DNA of 64,000 nucleotides from Bartonella tribocorum CIP 105476 (GTDB lineage: Bacteria > Pseudomonadota > Alphaproteobacteria > Rhizobiales > Rhizobiaceae): assembly GCF_000196435.1 (NCBI RefSeq), contig NC_010161.1, forward strand, positions 1,981,501 to 2,045,500, in the 5' to 3' direction. Below are positions 40,519-50,383 of the stretch, piece after piece (position 1 is the stretch's first letter; each line of letters begins with the position of its first letter). A model generated the notes under the pieces. The model did not search any database. It was not told the origin of the DNA and saw only the letters and a list, made by a program, of their open reading frames with translations. The position numbers and the translations under genes are program-made.

Positions 40519-40997
40519 ATGTTGATGCGTACAAAAAAAGAGATCAAAAAATCACCTAAAACCAATTTATGGATCATTTCGGCTCTTTCACCTGATCAGC
40601 AAAGAGAATGGATCAGTGAATGGTGTGTAAAAAATAAACAAACCTCTATAAATTCTGATTATGTCAATGATCTCTCTATCTTGAGTTCATTTTACAGATC
40701 TAGACAAAATGATTGCTATGGAAGCAACAGCCCCTCAAATCATTTCCCTCAAAAAATGACGATCTCATTTATGAGGCTTATGTTGCTCCTCATAACCACT
40801 TTAAAGTTGCTTCATTCCCTCTCATTATTAATACGCTGTGAAGTTCCATATAGACCAAAGTGCCTTTTAAACTTTGGAGTGGTTATAAAAAACAACTTTT
40901 CACGGTTTTTTGAAAGGGGATATGAAACCGCTACCTTTTCACAGAAAAATGTTCTCTTCAGTGCAAATTCTCATTGCACAGTCTATGGAACAACACA
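40519..40997 (+). pseudogene. Ruined gene upstream of an MFS exporter
   Basis: A 160-codon open frame exists, but coding character jumps between frames. The start (ISALSPDQQREWISEWCVKN) is in one frame. The middle (DLIYEAYVAPHNHFKVASFPL) is in another after a stop, and the end (ERGYETATFSQ and SSVQILIAQSMEQHNE) changes frame again. This looks like a gene of about 160-180 residues with several frameshifts. I do not recognise the family. It abuts the MFS start, so it was probably co-transcribed with it. Confidence 0.5.
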
Positions 40998-42215
40998 ATG
41001 AACAGAGCACGCACTCTTGCTCTTACCTATGGTGCTTATAATGCAATACGCATGCTCATTGGTGTCTACCATGCGATTTTTTTAATGTCTATGGGGGTCA
41101 GTCTCGCGCAATTAGCCCTACTTCAGGTTGTCTTTTCAACAACTATTCTGCTGCTTGATTTTCCTTGCGCTGTTTTAGCGGACAAATATCGACGTAAATA
41201 TTCCGTTATAGCTGGCGTCTTTATGACGGGAATATTTTATCTTCTCTGCCTTCAAGCGCCCAATATGACGGCGCTTATTATTGCACAAATTCTCTATGCA
41301 GCAGGCATTTGCATCATTGTCAGCGCCATTGACGGATGGATTTACCATTCTCTTGGTGATAAACACGATCACTTTTCGCATTATGCGCATCTTTATCACC
41401 AAGTTAATTCTTTCGGCAGTATTTTCAGTGGAATTGTGGGCATTGGAACGATTTATTACTCTGGGCAATATTTTATGGGATATATCATTTCATGCCTCAT
41501 GATGGGATTTATTTTTTTGGTCTTCCTTATTGTTCCGGAAGAAAAGAAATCGGTGATTGAAACACACAAAACAAAGACGATCTTGCAAAATGCTAAGGAA
41601 ACACTCTGGATCTTTCAAAACACTGTAGGCGGAGCATGGTTTATTTTCCTGATGTGTCTTTTTAGCGCGGGTATTCAGATTATTTATCATTTCTGGCAAC
41701 CGATCATACTTTCAGGTGGAAAAATTGATCACCTCAACGGTTCACAAATGTTCGTTTTGATGTGCTGTCATATCGGAGCCTTTTCAGCGCAATATTTTTC
41801 AAATTTACTGATGTCGAAATATCATGTTCTTGATAAAAAATATAAGAATTCTATAAAGTATTTCTCTTTCTTTTCTGCGCTGATGTGCATAGCGCTCTAT
41901 TTTTTAGTCCATAACAATCAAACGGCTGCCTCCGTCATTGCCTTCTCTTTAATCCATGGATTTATTTGCACTGTACCCATAGGGGCAAAAAGCTTATTTT
42001 TCTCAGAACTAAACCAAACACAAACACAACATATTTCCGGTGTTGTCGGTGCTGTATCTTTTAGCGGAAGAATATTTTCAATTACCGTATTAAGTATTAT
42101 TTCTTTTCTTCCTGCAAAAGTTCCACCCTCTTATTACCTCATCTTACCAACCCTTACTTTTTTTATGTGTGGTTTGGTTATCATGAAATGGATGAAACAC
42201 TCTCAAAAGTCTTGA
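40998..42215 (+). CDS. MFS transporter
   Basis: 405 residues from MNRARTLALTYG (an ATG eight codons upstream is less likely). About twelve hydrophobic segments; the loop 2-3 motif reads LADKYRRKYSVIAG, close to the MFS motif A. Proton-coupled efflux or uptake at the inner membrane; substrate unknown. It stands in accessory DNA next to a ruined gene, which resembles the arrangement of exporters beside modification genes at 55.6 and 61.2 kb. Confidence 0.88.
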   Translation: MNRARTLALTYGAYNAIRMLIGVYHAIFLMSMGVSLAQLALLQVVFSTTILLLDFPCAVLADKYRRKYSVIAGVFMTGIFYLLCLQAPNMTALIIAQILYAAGICIIVSAIDGWIYHSLGDKHDHFSHYAHLYHQVNSFGSIFSGIVGIGTIYYSGQYFMGYIISCLMMGFIFLVFLIVPEEKKSVIETHKTKTILQNAKETLWIFQNTVGGAWFIFLMCLFSAGIQIIYHFWQPIILSGGKIDHLNGSQMFVLMCCHIGAFSAQYFSNLLMSKYHVLDKKYKNSIKYFSFFSALMCIALYFLVHNNQTAASVIAFSLIHGFICTVPIGAKSLFFSELNQTQTQHISGVVGAVSFSGRIFSITVLSIISFLPAKVPPSYYLILPTLTFFMCGLVIMKWMKHSQKS

Positions 42216-43460
42216 TAAGAGGAAAACGATAAAATTATCACATGCAATTTTTTTCTCAAAGATTTTGTCCTAAAAGAGATCTGGGCTTCTTTAGACTCTT
42301 GAAACATCTCGCTTTCAACAGACAACGTATCCATAAAGAAATAATTTATAATAATAACTCACAAAACCCGAATATCATTAGATTTTTTAAAGTATTGTTT
42401 CATTTTGAATCGATCAAAATCATTTGCTTGCACGCCATAAGCGGAAAGAGCCATATGAGTAAAACCACTTTAGAAAGGAAAGAAGCCTCTTATGAACGTT
42501 TATAGGGCTATTACAACATGGAGACAAGTATACAATATGCCGCCTTGTTTTTTCATAAGTATAAAAATGATGTGCTCTGTAAGCTTTATATTATTCACAG
42601 GAGCTTTTGCATTTTATACCATTCACGAACACCATTGCGAAATGAGCTGGGGAGTGTTGAGAAATATTTCTTTAAAACCAGCGCATAAATTGGCAACACG
42701 CGTATATTCTGTTTAGAACATGCTTTTTTACATTCAGGACGTAATCACAAACGGGATAGACAAAAGTATGAGCCTCATAATCTCCATTATTTAACGGACT
42801 CAACTTCTAAAGATTTATGAAGGTTAGTAAAGCCGAATTTATAAGGTGATGAGTGATGATAAGATGGGAACTGATTTCTATCTTTTTCGCTTTGATATTT
42901 TTTTTTAAATGAAATAATCCTCCCACTTTTAGAATTTGTTCTCTAACAAGTTACAATATTTTCTCCCCTATTTGACCTACAAAAGCTGATACAATGTTTA
43001 AAGCAGTAAACCGTCTTAAATATTTATCTTACATATACTGCTGTGTTAGAAGTCGATATTGATTGACACGCCATAGAAAAAGCAAAAGCTTAGAAAACCA
43101 CGTCACAAAACAAAAAATATGCCTTCAATAGATTGGAAAAATATAGGGATATAAAACACTTTGTGGAACAACATCCCTCACACATTTAACTTTACGCTTA
43201 CTTATTCTTATAAGTGTTCGTACAGCTTTCTATATTCATAAAAATCCGTAAACAATCTTTCGCTAAAAAATATGAAACATCCATGTGATGCGACAACAAA
43301 GCTTCGCCTTCCTTTATCAACAAAAGCATTTATCAACAACAACATGAGAAATTTTCAAACAAACCACTCTATATTTCTCGCAATAATTTTTTTCACAACT
43401 GATCAAACGGCATTTAATATAAATTGGCATGGCGATTTACATAAAACCGATTAGGTTTGA
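42216..43460. other. Spacer with dispersed-repeat copy 4
   Basis: No supportable gene. Repeat copy 4 covers about 42390-42716. The rest is AT-rich with scattered stops in all frames. Confidence 0.45.
42390..42716. repeat. Dispersed intergenic repeat, copy 4
   Basis: Blocks ttttgaatcgatcaaaatca, ttatattattcacaggagct, tttataccattcacgaac, cgaaatgagc, gagaaatatttctttaaaac and aaattggcaacacg match copy 3 in order and spacing. A 74-codon open stretch inside it is repeat-derived and not called as a gene. Confidence 0.65.
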
Positions 43461-43464
43461 AACA

Positions 43465-43740
43465 TCCTCTATTGGTTTGGCTTTAGTTTACGCCATGAGA
43501 AAAAATCTTGTAACTTGCTTCATGAAATATGGAAGGAAACAGGTATAAAAAATCAACACAAAGATTAAAAAACATGGATTGCGAAAATGAGCAGCAATAT
43601 GCGCGGCTAATGCTGGAGCTATAGTTTCACAAATGAAAGTACTGTTGGTTGGACTGAAGATAAAGTAGCATCATTTTACACCAAAACCGCGGATAGAAAG
43701 CATCTAGCAATAAAAGCCAATCAAAAAACGATAAAGAATT
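43465..43740 (+). pseudogene. Tyrosine recombinase (phage-type integrase) C-terminal remnant
   Basis: Across frameshifts it reads CAANAGAIVSQMK and then GWTEDKVASFYTKTADRKHLA. This follows the integrase C-terminal pattern (LAEAGA...GHxxxxxVxRYTKAADRKxLA), including the tyrosine that would be the nucleophile. Upstream, a GLALVYAMRK-like stretch matches the degenerate HxLR box. It ends about 90 bp from the 3' end of tRNA-Ser, the classic position of an island integrase. Confidence 0.7.
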
Positions 43741-43828
43741 GAGAGAAGATAGATAGAAAAATAAGTTAAAAGAATCAAAGGTTTTAAAATTCCCGAACTT
43801 TTATATAATGCACACATTTTATTGAAAA

Positions 43829-43919
43829 TGGCGGAGAGGAAGAGATTCGAACTCTCGAGAGCCTTTTGAGCCCTACTCCCTTAGCAGGGGAGCGCCTTCG
43901 ACCACTCGGCCACCTCTCC
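43829..43919 (-). tRNA. tRNA-Ser(GCT)
   Basis: 91 nt on the minus strand. GGAGAGG pairs perfectly with CCTCTCC. D-arm TGGCCGAGTGG, anticodon loop CTGCTAA with anticodon GCT, long variable arm, T-arm GAGAGTTCGAATCTC, encoded CCA (43829-43831). Its 3' end faces the integrase remnant. Confidence 0.95.
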
Positions 43920-44234
43920 AAGGAGAGGCATAAAGGGTATCAAGAGAAAGTTCAAGACATTTTCGATTTTTTTCCCAAATATCTGACATTTTTTTCCTTT
44001 GTTGACTCCATAGAAACCAAAAGTTAACAAAACAAAAATTGTGTCTTTTTTATCACATCTTCTCGAATAGTACATGGATACATTACAAAAAGTTCATTTC
44101 ATATTTGAAACTCTAAAAAGATTAGTATAGCTAGAATGATAAGTACTGCGTATTTTACTTATGCCTTTGTCTTGAATGCATGAGGCAAGTGACATTCTTT
44201 AGAACAAAGATTAAACGGACCTCGGAGATCCCAT
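43920..44234. other. Porin promoter region
   Basis: Spacer between tRNA-Ser and the porin gene, with the divergent promoters. CGGAG precedes the porin ATG. A long leader before a porin could hold sRNA target sites, but no specific site is claimed. Confidence 0.45.
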
Positions 44235-45449
44235 ATGAATATTAAATCCCTCTTTTTAAGCTCTACAGCAGCTTTTTTAGCAATTTCTGGAGCACATGCT
44301 GCTTCAACAGTTGTTGCCGAACCTGAACCTGTCGAATATGTTCGCGTTTGTGACGCCTACGGAAAAGGATATTTCTATATCCCTGGAACAGAAACCTGCA
44401 TGCGTTTGTCAGGAAGTGTTCGTACTGATTTCATCGGCGGTGGTAATATCGATGCAACCACTGAAGCTGAGCTGAACCAAAAAAGAAAAACCTATAGTGC
44501 ATCATCACGGCTTACCCTTGTTTTTCAAGCCGCTTCTGAAACAGAAATGGGAACCCTTCGTTCATATGCGAGAATTTTCTCAAGCTGGGGCAATGGTCAA
44601 AATAAAGCTGGGGCACAACTTTCAGCCGCTTACATTGAACTGGGTGGTTTTCGTGTAGGTCTTGATGATACCATTTTCAACAGCTGGACTGGTGGTTATG
44701 GAAATGTTCTCAATGATGATAGCATAGCACCTGCCGGTACAACACGCACCAATTTTATTTCCTACACCTTTAATGGAGATACCGGTTTTTCTGCTATTAT
44801 CGGTGTTGAATTAGGCAATAATGCAGATACTCTTCCTAGCGTAGCTGAGGAAAGAAACTTGCAAGGGAACTATATTGAGAAAGATGGGAAACTTATTCCT
44901 ATCACGAAGGATACTGCTCCAAGTAAAGCAATTAAAAATTACACCCCCAATGTGGTTTTGGGTATAAAGTTTATGCAAAAATGGGGTGGGTTTTCAGCCG
45001 TTGCTGCATATGATGCTTACTACAAAAAGTGGGCTGGAAAAGTTCGTGCAGATTTCAATGTTAACGATCGTTTCAACCTATGGGTAATGGCTGGCTATAA
45101 AAATGGTGTTGATTACTACACAGAAAACGCAGCTGGTGAATTGTCACGACAAAGCACAACGATCTATGCAAACTGGGGTGGTAAATGGGCTGCTTGGGCC
45201 GGTGCTACTTACAAGCTCACGCCAAAGGCAAATTTGAATGCTCAAGTTTCTTACAGTGCTGTCAAAACCTTTGCGACGTCTGTCAATATTGCATACACGC
45301 TGGTTCCAGGTTTTGTGATTACACCTGAATTGACTTATGTTTCTTGGAATGATGACCGCGTTCTAAAGGATGCAAGTGATAATGAAAAACATTTACTCCA
45401 TGGGAAAAGTGCTTTCCAAGGTATGATTCGTTTACAACGTTCATTCTAA
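44235..45449 (+). CDS. Outer-membrane porin, alphaproteobacterial Porin_2 family (Omp43-like)
   Basis: 404 residues. Signal peptide with AHA/A cleavage near residue 22, then the family start EPVEYVRVCDAYGKGYFYIPGTETC with two cysteines, followed by LSGSVRTDF, the first beta strand. Alternating hydrophobic strands run throughout, ending in a C-terminal Phe (RLQRSF), the barrel-assembly signal. In Bartonella such porins (Omp43 group) are major surface antigens and bind host cells; here that is family knowledge. A strong terminator follows at 45471-45500. Confidence 0.95.
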   Translation: MNIKSLFLSSTAAFLAISGAHAASTVVAEPEPVEYVRVCDAYGKGYFYIPGTETCMRLSGSVRTDFIGGGNIDATTEAELNQKRKTYSASSRLTLVFQAASETEMGTLRSYARIFSSWGNGQNKAGAQLSAAYIELGGFRVGLDDTIFNSWTGGYGNVLNDDSIAPAGTTRTNFISYTFNGDTGFSAIIGVELGNNADTLPSVAEERNLQGNYIEKDGKLIPITKDTAPSKAIKNYTPNVVLGIKFMQKWGGFSAVAAYDAYYKKWAGKVRADFNVNDRFNLWVMAGYKNGVDYYTENAAGELSRQSTTIYANWGGKWAAWAGATYKLTPKANLNAQVSYSAVKTFATSVNIAYTLVPGFVITPELTYVSWNDDRVLKDASDNEKHLLHGKSAFQGMIRLQRSF

Positions 45450-45470
45450 TTCTATTAGGCTATAGCTTTG

Positions 45471-45506
45471 AAAAACTGGCAACATGCGTTGCCAGTTTTT
45501 ATTTTT
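45471..45506 (+). terminator. Intrinsic terminator after the porin gene
   Basis: AAAAACTGGCAAC (45471-45483), loop ATGC, GTTGCCAGTTTTT (45488-45500), followed by ATTTTTG. A 13-bp perfect stem and T-run, 22 nt after the stop codon. Confidence 0.92.
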
Positions 45507-46149
45507 GAAATCAAATATCATGAGCCGCCTTTTCTGGTACCGTATTTTCTTATCTTTCTGACAAAAAACAACTTAAGTTTCACAAAAATACTCTCAAGAA
45601 ACGTAAACCGAATGTGCTTGATAAAAACGACTTCGCACAGTGTTACCCATAAATTAAAAAAATCTCTTCCCCGCTCTTTAAAGCGTACCGCCATTGCTTT
45701 ATTACCCAACTGATCTTTCTTAATAATCGATATCTAACCTTTGTCATTTAAGACATGATCTTCTCAAGTAAGTCTCACCCTGAATATTCAGTTTCACTGT
45801 ATTGAACGAGAGCCCCATCCCCCTCAAAAAACAAAGATTCCTCCAGCATCAGTTTGTAAACAATCCGATTGCTCTGGAGAGGCCACTTAGCTGATAACTT
45901 ATGATTCACTTGCATAAGGCTCTACAGACAAGTCTCATCCTGAATATTGCCACTCTCTATTTTTAAATACTTAAATTAAGTGTTGTGTTCTTTATGTCTG
46001 CATCATCACTTTCAATGCGGTGTTTAACAGCATAATAGAATAAAACATTGAAACAAGACAGAACATTGATTTATAATGATAATTCATCGTTATTAAACTT
46101 GATTGAGACTCCTGAATACGTACAATTCTCTCATTTCAAATCTCTCCTT

Positions 46150-46450
46150 GTTGAATCAATCAAAATCACTTTCTTGCACATTCCAAGCGAGTGGGTCATG
46201 TGGAAAAAATTGACCAGAAAAGACTAAAAATGACCATAACGAAAGCTTTCAAGAGTTAAAGGTTTGTACAGCAAAATTAGAGGTTGAAAAAATATGTAAT
46301 GGTATCAAATTGCTCTTTTTTAAAACATAAAGACGGTAGTGTTCAATAAATTTTGTATTATACTATTTATTCACAAGTACTGTCGCAAAATGAGCTTGGA
46401 AGCAAGATCCCTCTTTGAAACAAGCATGTAAATTAGCAACACTGCAATGC
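46150..46450. repeat. Dispersed intergenic repeat, copy 5
   Basis: Contains gaatcaatcaaaatcactttctt, gtaatggtatcaaattgctc, ttttgtattatactatttattcac, cgcaaaatgagctt and gtaaattagcaacac in the family order. Confidence 0.6.
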
Positions 46451-46689
46451 ATTAAAAATCTTGAACATCAAGAAACATATAACGATGCCATTATCCTCTA
46501 AAGTAATAAAAGAGAAAATAGATATATCTTCAAAAAACGAGTTCCCCTCCCCTCAAAGGATAAAGATTCCTAGCAGTATCAATCACAGCCCTGTTTCTCT
46601 TGCGTCTCATCACATTAATTTATAATTATAATTTATTATTTTGTATATTGAATGAAAGACCTTTAATATCATTAAAAGAACTTTCATTT

Positions 46690-46965
46690 CCCCCTACTCT
46701 AGTGAATCTATCAAAATCATTCTCTTGTACATCACAAGGAAGATTGGCGTATAAATAAAAACTGTACAAGAAATACCTATGAATTGTTCCAAATGTCAAA
46801 GATTGTCGCGGAACATTGAGAGCGAGCAACGTGTATAACAGTACCGACTTGCTCTTTTATGAAACGTAAGAATGGTGATGCACAAGAGACGATACTCTTT
46901 ACGAAGGTGTTTGTAAAATCTGTGCGTGTGACACACACTGAAAAATATTTTTTTAACGAACAGGT
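46690..46965. repeat. Dispersed intergenic repeat, copy 6
   Basis: Contains gtgaatctatcaaaatcattctctt, tatgaattgttccaaatgtcaaa, cgtgtataacagtacc and ttgctcttttatgaaacgtaagaa, matching copies 1, 3 and 5. The 3' part is diverged. Confidence 0.55.
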
Positions 46966-47277
46966 AAACATACAATAGGAGTCTATTTTGTTTGAGGCAT
47001 TCTATCTTGCATAAGCAGCATGCCTCCATTATACACAACAGCTGAACTTTACACGTTTTTAAAGAAAGTAGAATATAAGACAAAGAAACAATAAGGGTTA
47101 ATCTGTGCAAATCATAAAGTGTTCTATAGAGTTATATTTCCATAAAACGCCTTACAATTTTTAAAACGATAAATGCTCTTTTCTACATAAAGCCAACCAG
47201 CAAAAAGTAGGCTCTCTTAAGAAAAAAAAGCGCTCACACGCAATCGTAACCCTATTTTCCATTAAAACACATTGAAT

Positions 47278-48084
47278 TTACGGAAAATATTTATCAACCA
47301 ATGCATAAAGAATTGCCGCTGTTTCAACATCAAGAATCCCATCATAATTTTCTTGACGAAAATGAAGTTGAAAAGCTCGGACCAAATTTTTGTATCCTAT
47401 TTCAGTACCTGCAGCTGAAATATCATACCCATAACATTTTAGCTTTGTTAAAACCTCCTCTCTGGAGGGAAAACTCTTAGAGAATTGCTCTTGATAATGA
47501 CTTTTTAGTTCATCGTCATACCATGCTCCTATACCTGCCCTATAAAGTTCTTTCCACGGAAAAGCTGCTCCCGGATCACTTTTTCTCCCAATGGCAATAT
47601 CACTATGCCCCACGACATCCGTTGGCATAATGTCAGGATAGCGCTGAAGAATATTCAATGCAAGCTCTTTAACCGCATCAATCTGTATTGGATTATAAGG
47701 AGGAAAGCCCACCTCCTCACTACGATAATCCACTAAATCAAAGGTCTCTTCTGGAGCACCAGAATGACCTGTTGCTAAATTAACAATTTCAATCCCAATA
47801 GATGCATCATTGAAATGACTATGCCCAGCCCATGAACTCACACCCGCATGCCATGCACACTCATTTTCATCAACCAGATTAAAAATACGCATATCCTTAA
47901 ATCCTGCCTCACAATACGTCCGCTCTGAAGGATCAGGAACAAGATAGTGTGCACTAACCTTTTCTCCCGTAAGTGCCATAACCGAAGCTTTAAAATCAAG
48001 AGACGTATAATGCATAACAAGAAAACGAACGCGACGATTAAAACTCTTGACAGAACGATAACTGTTGTAATCAATCCGATACAT
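47278..48084 (-). CDS. N-acetylmuramoyl-L-alanine amidase, Amidase_2 with peptidoglycan-binding domain
   Basis: 268 residues. Zinc amidase of the AmpD/AmiD type, cleaving the MurNAc-L-Ala bond. Ligands appear as H25 (LVMHYTS), H160 (VVGHSDIA) and D170 (KSDPG), with E99 in GIEIVN as the probable catalytic glutamate. A C-terminal helical peptidoglycan-binding-like domain covers about 200-268. No signal peptide or lipobox is seen, so it may work in the cytoplasm on recycled muropeptides, as AmpD does, though the domain layout is more AmiD-like. Confidence 0.9.
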   Translation of the reverse strand: MYRIDYNSYRSVKSFNRRVRFLVMHYTSLDFKASVMALTGEKVSAHYLVPDPSERTYCEAGFKDMRIFNLVDENECAWHAGVSSWAGHSHFNDASIGIEIVNLATGHSGAPEETFDLVDYRSEEVGFPPYNPIQIDAVKELALNILQRYPDIMPTDVVGHSDIAIGRKSDPGAAFPWKELYRAGIGAWYDDELKSHYQEQFSKSFPSREEVLTKLKCYGYDISAAGTEIGYKNLVRAFQLHFRQENYDGILDVETAAILYALVDKYFP

Positions 48085-48869
48085 AAAAGCCCTTTCTTTT
48101 TGGTTTTAAAAGACCACCGCGTATCACAACAGATAGGACACAAAACGTTGAAGAATATTCAATGAATTTGCCGTTTAGACACTAAGAATGACATCAAAAA
48201 TTTATTCATCTACAGCATCAATATTCTTATTAACAATCAAAATCCATTTTTATTTCTCCTTAACACACGTATAAAATGTTTTTGACAATATCCACAAACA
48301 CAGCGCATCAAATATTTTCCAAACAATGATCAATCGAAAAGAAAATAAAAGCGCAAAACGATCACTTTTTAAATCTTCACATTTTACAAAAAAGCTGTTC
48401 CCGTTATCAAATGGATAAATATATCGCCTTGAAGCAAACACGCAACTATTGTGTCATTTACACAAAAGCATAAAGGAAAAACTTTATGCGATCTTTACAG
48501 CGATTTATAACCAATGGACAGCATATATTCGCAACCAACGCTTCACGGACATATTTTTCAATACAATTTGCAATGCTTTCCTGTCCATGATGCTGCTTCT
48601 TGTCTTTTCACAACATCTCTTGGCTCATTTACAAAACTTAAGAAATACAAAGTCTCTGGGTTTCTTTCATATGCTCTTAAATAAAAGATAACATATTCAT
48701 TTATAATGATCATTAATCTTTTTTGTGCATCTTGGAGAAAAGAGCCAAATACAGTCAAATTTCTTTTATCTTAAATCTTTTTATATTGAATGAATCAAAG
48801 CCATTCATTTGCACATCAAAAGCAGAAATGAACATAGAGATAAAAAACACTGAAGATAAGAAGTAAAAA
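48085..48869. other. Spacer with a partial dispersed-repeat copy
   Basis: AT-rich spacer upstream of the amidase. A partial repeat copy occupies about 48690-48860. Open stretches at 48449-48691 look like chance ORFs. Confidence 0.4.
48690..48860. repeat. Dispersed intergenic repeat, copy 7 (partial)
   Basis: ttcatttataatgatcatta and gaatgaatcaaagccattcatttgcacatc correspond to the 5' half of copies 5 and 6; the 3' half is absent. Confidence 0.45.
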
Positions 48870-49386
48870 TACTTCTCATAATAGACAAAAACAACATCGT
48901 ATGATGCATATATCTTATGCTCTTAATCTCAATAGCAAAATCCATTGCAACATTGGGTGCTAGAAAAGTGACACCACGAAAATCCAATCGAGCATGAACC
49001 TTCAGTATTTTCGCTGATAATATAAAAAAAGACCGTTGAAAACCAATGAGAGATCTTACGGAGATCTATCCGCAAACCAACCTCACTTTTAGCACCAAAG
49101 AAAAACAGGAAAAAGATATGAGAACTGGCGCTCTCTTAAATGATGAGCAAGTTTTTTTCTGCTTCTCCTTGATCTGTTAGAGTACCAAGCAAAAGAGCAT
49201 CGCATTCAGAAATTTTTACCAAACCGCTTGAGAAAGACAATCCCCTTCCTGCTTGCAACATTTCCACCCCATATCACCATAAGTGAATTCAATGGCAACT
49301 GTCATGGGCTCTAAGATCTTCAACGCCCCTCATAGATTTCTGATCCTATCCCATTACTCAGGTAGTAGAAGAATTTTCTTTTTCAT
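48870..49386 (-). pseudogene. Isopropylmalate/isocitrate/tartrate dehydrogenase family remnant
   Basis: Starts with ATG at 49386, overlapping the hydrolase stop as ATGA, and reads MKKKILLLPE. Across frameshifts it then gives SNGIGSEIYEG (family pattern PGDGIGPE), ALKILEP, IEFTYGDMGWK, KISECDALLLGTLTDQGEAE (family DA.L.GA.T) and, near 48985-49010, FYIISENTEG, the diagnostic NTEG of this family. It decays past about 48870, where the C-terminal half is missing. An NAD-dependent 2-hydroxyacid oxidative decarboxylase is the former function; the substrate class cannot be told. Confidence 0.75.
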
Positions 49387-50150
49387 AATCTCTCCATCCA
49401 TTCGCTAAGGATTGCATTTGTCATAACAGGATTATCATCCCACAAACGCGTACCCGCCCCAGAAATTATTCGATATTCATGATTGACACATTGGCTTTTT
49501 GTTTGATTATCAACCGTTGCAAGTTGTGATTTTTCCCCCACCAACGCTAAGAACTTCCCCGTATACTTAACAATCTCATCTCTAGCATCCAATGCCAATA
49601 AAAGTTGAAATCCTCTTGTCATTCGTTCAATGGCAATACTTTTTTGATCTTGTGAAATTTCCAAGGCAATTCTTTTTTTCACAACGCCAGAAGGATGCAT
49701 AAAACCATTGAGTGTTTCCAAAGCGCCTAACAAATCATTATTTTCTAAATGAATCAAAATATCTCCAAGGCGCCGTTGCAAAAGCTTATCTGGATAGCCA
49801 GGGGCATTGACAGCAAGTACCGCTTGAACATTAGGAAGCCGTGCTGCCAATATTTGTACCAACATGCCAGCCATAGAAAATCCCACAAGTACTGCAGGCT
49901 CTTTAAAATATTTTTCCAATTTTTCTTTTATAAAATATAAAGTTTCTCCAGCAGAATGATTGAGAAAATGAGCACTCTTAGGAAAAAGTGAGAGTGTATC
50001 CAGTAGCGTCACTTGGAACCCTTTTGTCGCGCATAGCTTTGTCAATGGAGAACAAAAAGCACCCCCATCCCAAATTGGCATTACGGGAGAAAGAATAACA
50101 ACAGGAAGTCTCAATTGATCAATTTCTCCTCTTTCTTCAAAAACATGCAT
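49383..50150 (-). CDS. Alpha/beta hydrolase
   Basis: 255 residues. Nucleophile elbow VGFSMAGM with Ser at residue 92; strand-order hydrophobics PVVILSPV near 16 and FLALVGEKS near 200 fit the fold. The catalytic His is probably in the C-terminal AGTRLWDDNP region; no clear HxxH is visible there. Substrate unknown. It was the first gene of an operon with a now-ruined dehydrogenase (ATGA overlap), so the pair probably served one catabolic or biosynthetic step. Confidence 0.85.
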   Translation of the reverse strand: MHVFEERGEIDQLRLPVVILSPVMPIWDGGAFCSPLTKLCATKGFQVTLLDTLSLFPKSAHFLNHSAGETLYFIKEKLEKYFKEPAVLVGFSMAGMLVQILAARLPNVQAVLAVNAPGYPDKLLQRRLGDILIHLENNDLLGALETLNGFMHPSGVVKKRIALEISQDQKSIAIERMTRGFQLLLALDARDEIVKYTGKFLALVGEKSQLATVDNQTKSQCVNHEYRIISGAGTRLWDDNPVMTNAILSEWMERL

Positions 50151-50383
50151 GACAGGAGAAAATCTTTCCCCCCAATATCATAAAAATACAGATATATTAA
50201 AACTCTACGCCCACAAAATCCCCCCATAACAACCAATTTTTTTTCAAATTCAAACGAAACTTATGAACAATTTTAAACCCTCTCAATCAAACAACTAAAT
50301 AAAAAAACATTCAATAAGAGAGTCCCCATTCGTTGAAAATATCAGAACTATTTCTGCATAATGCTCCTTTTTATCACTTTCAC

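Larger units (their letters stand above)
45507..47277. other. 1.8 kb spacer rich in dispersed repeats
   Basis: No gene supported. Contains repeat copies 5 and 6. A second short repeat is present: cccctcaaa...aaagattcct.cagcatca near 45815-45860 and again near 46545-46590. Another pair (caagtaagtctcaccctgaatatt near 45765; gacaagtctcatcctgaatatt near 45930) shows local duplication. The region looks like a graveyard of duplicated non-coding segments. Confidence 0.5.

Noticed and set aside
42492..42716. 74-codon open frame
   Set aside because: Lies inside dispersed-repeat copy 4 and is broken in the other copies.
43881..44075. 64-codon minus-strand frame ending EVAEWSKALPC
   Set aside because: Translation of tRNA-Ser, a well-known annotation artefact.
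46000..47200. CRISPR array
   Set aside because: Repeats are long, few, divergent and without regular spacers.
48449..48691. 80-codon plus-strand frame
   Set aside because: Chance ORF in an AT-rich spacer, no family or ribosome site.
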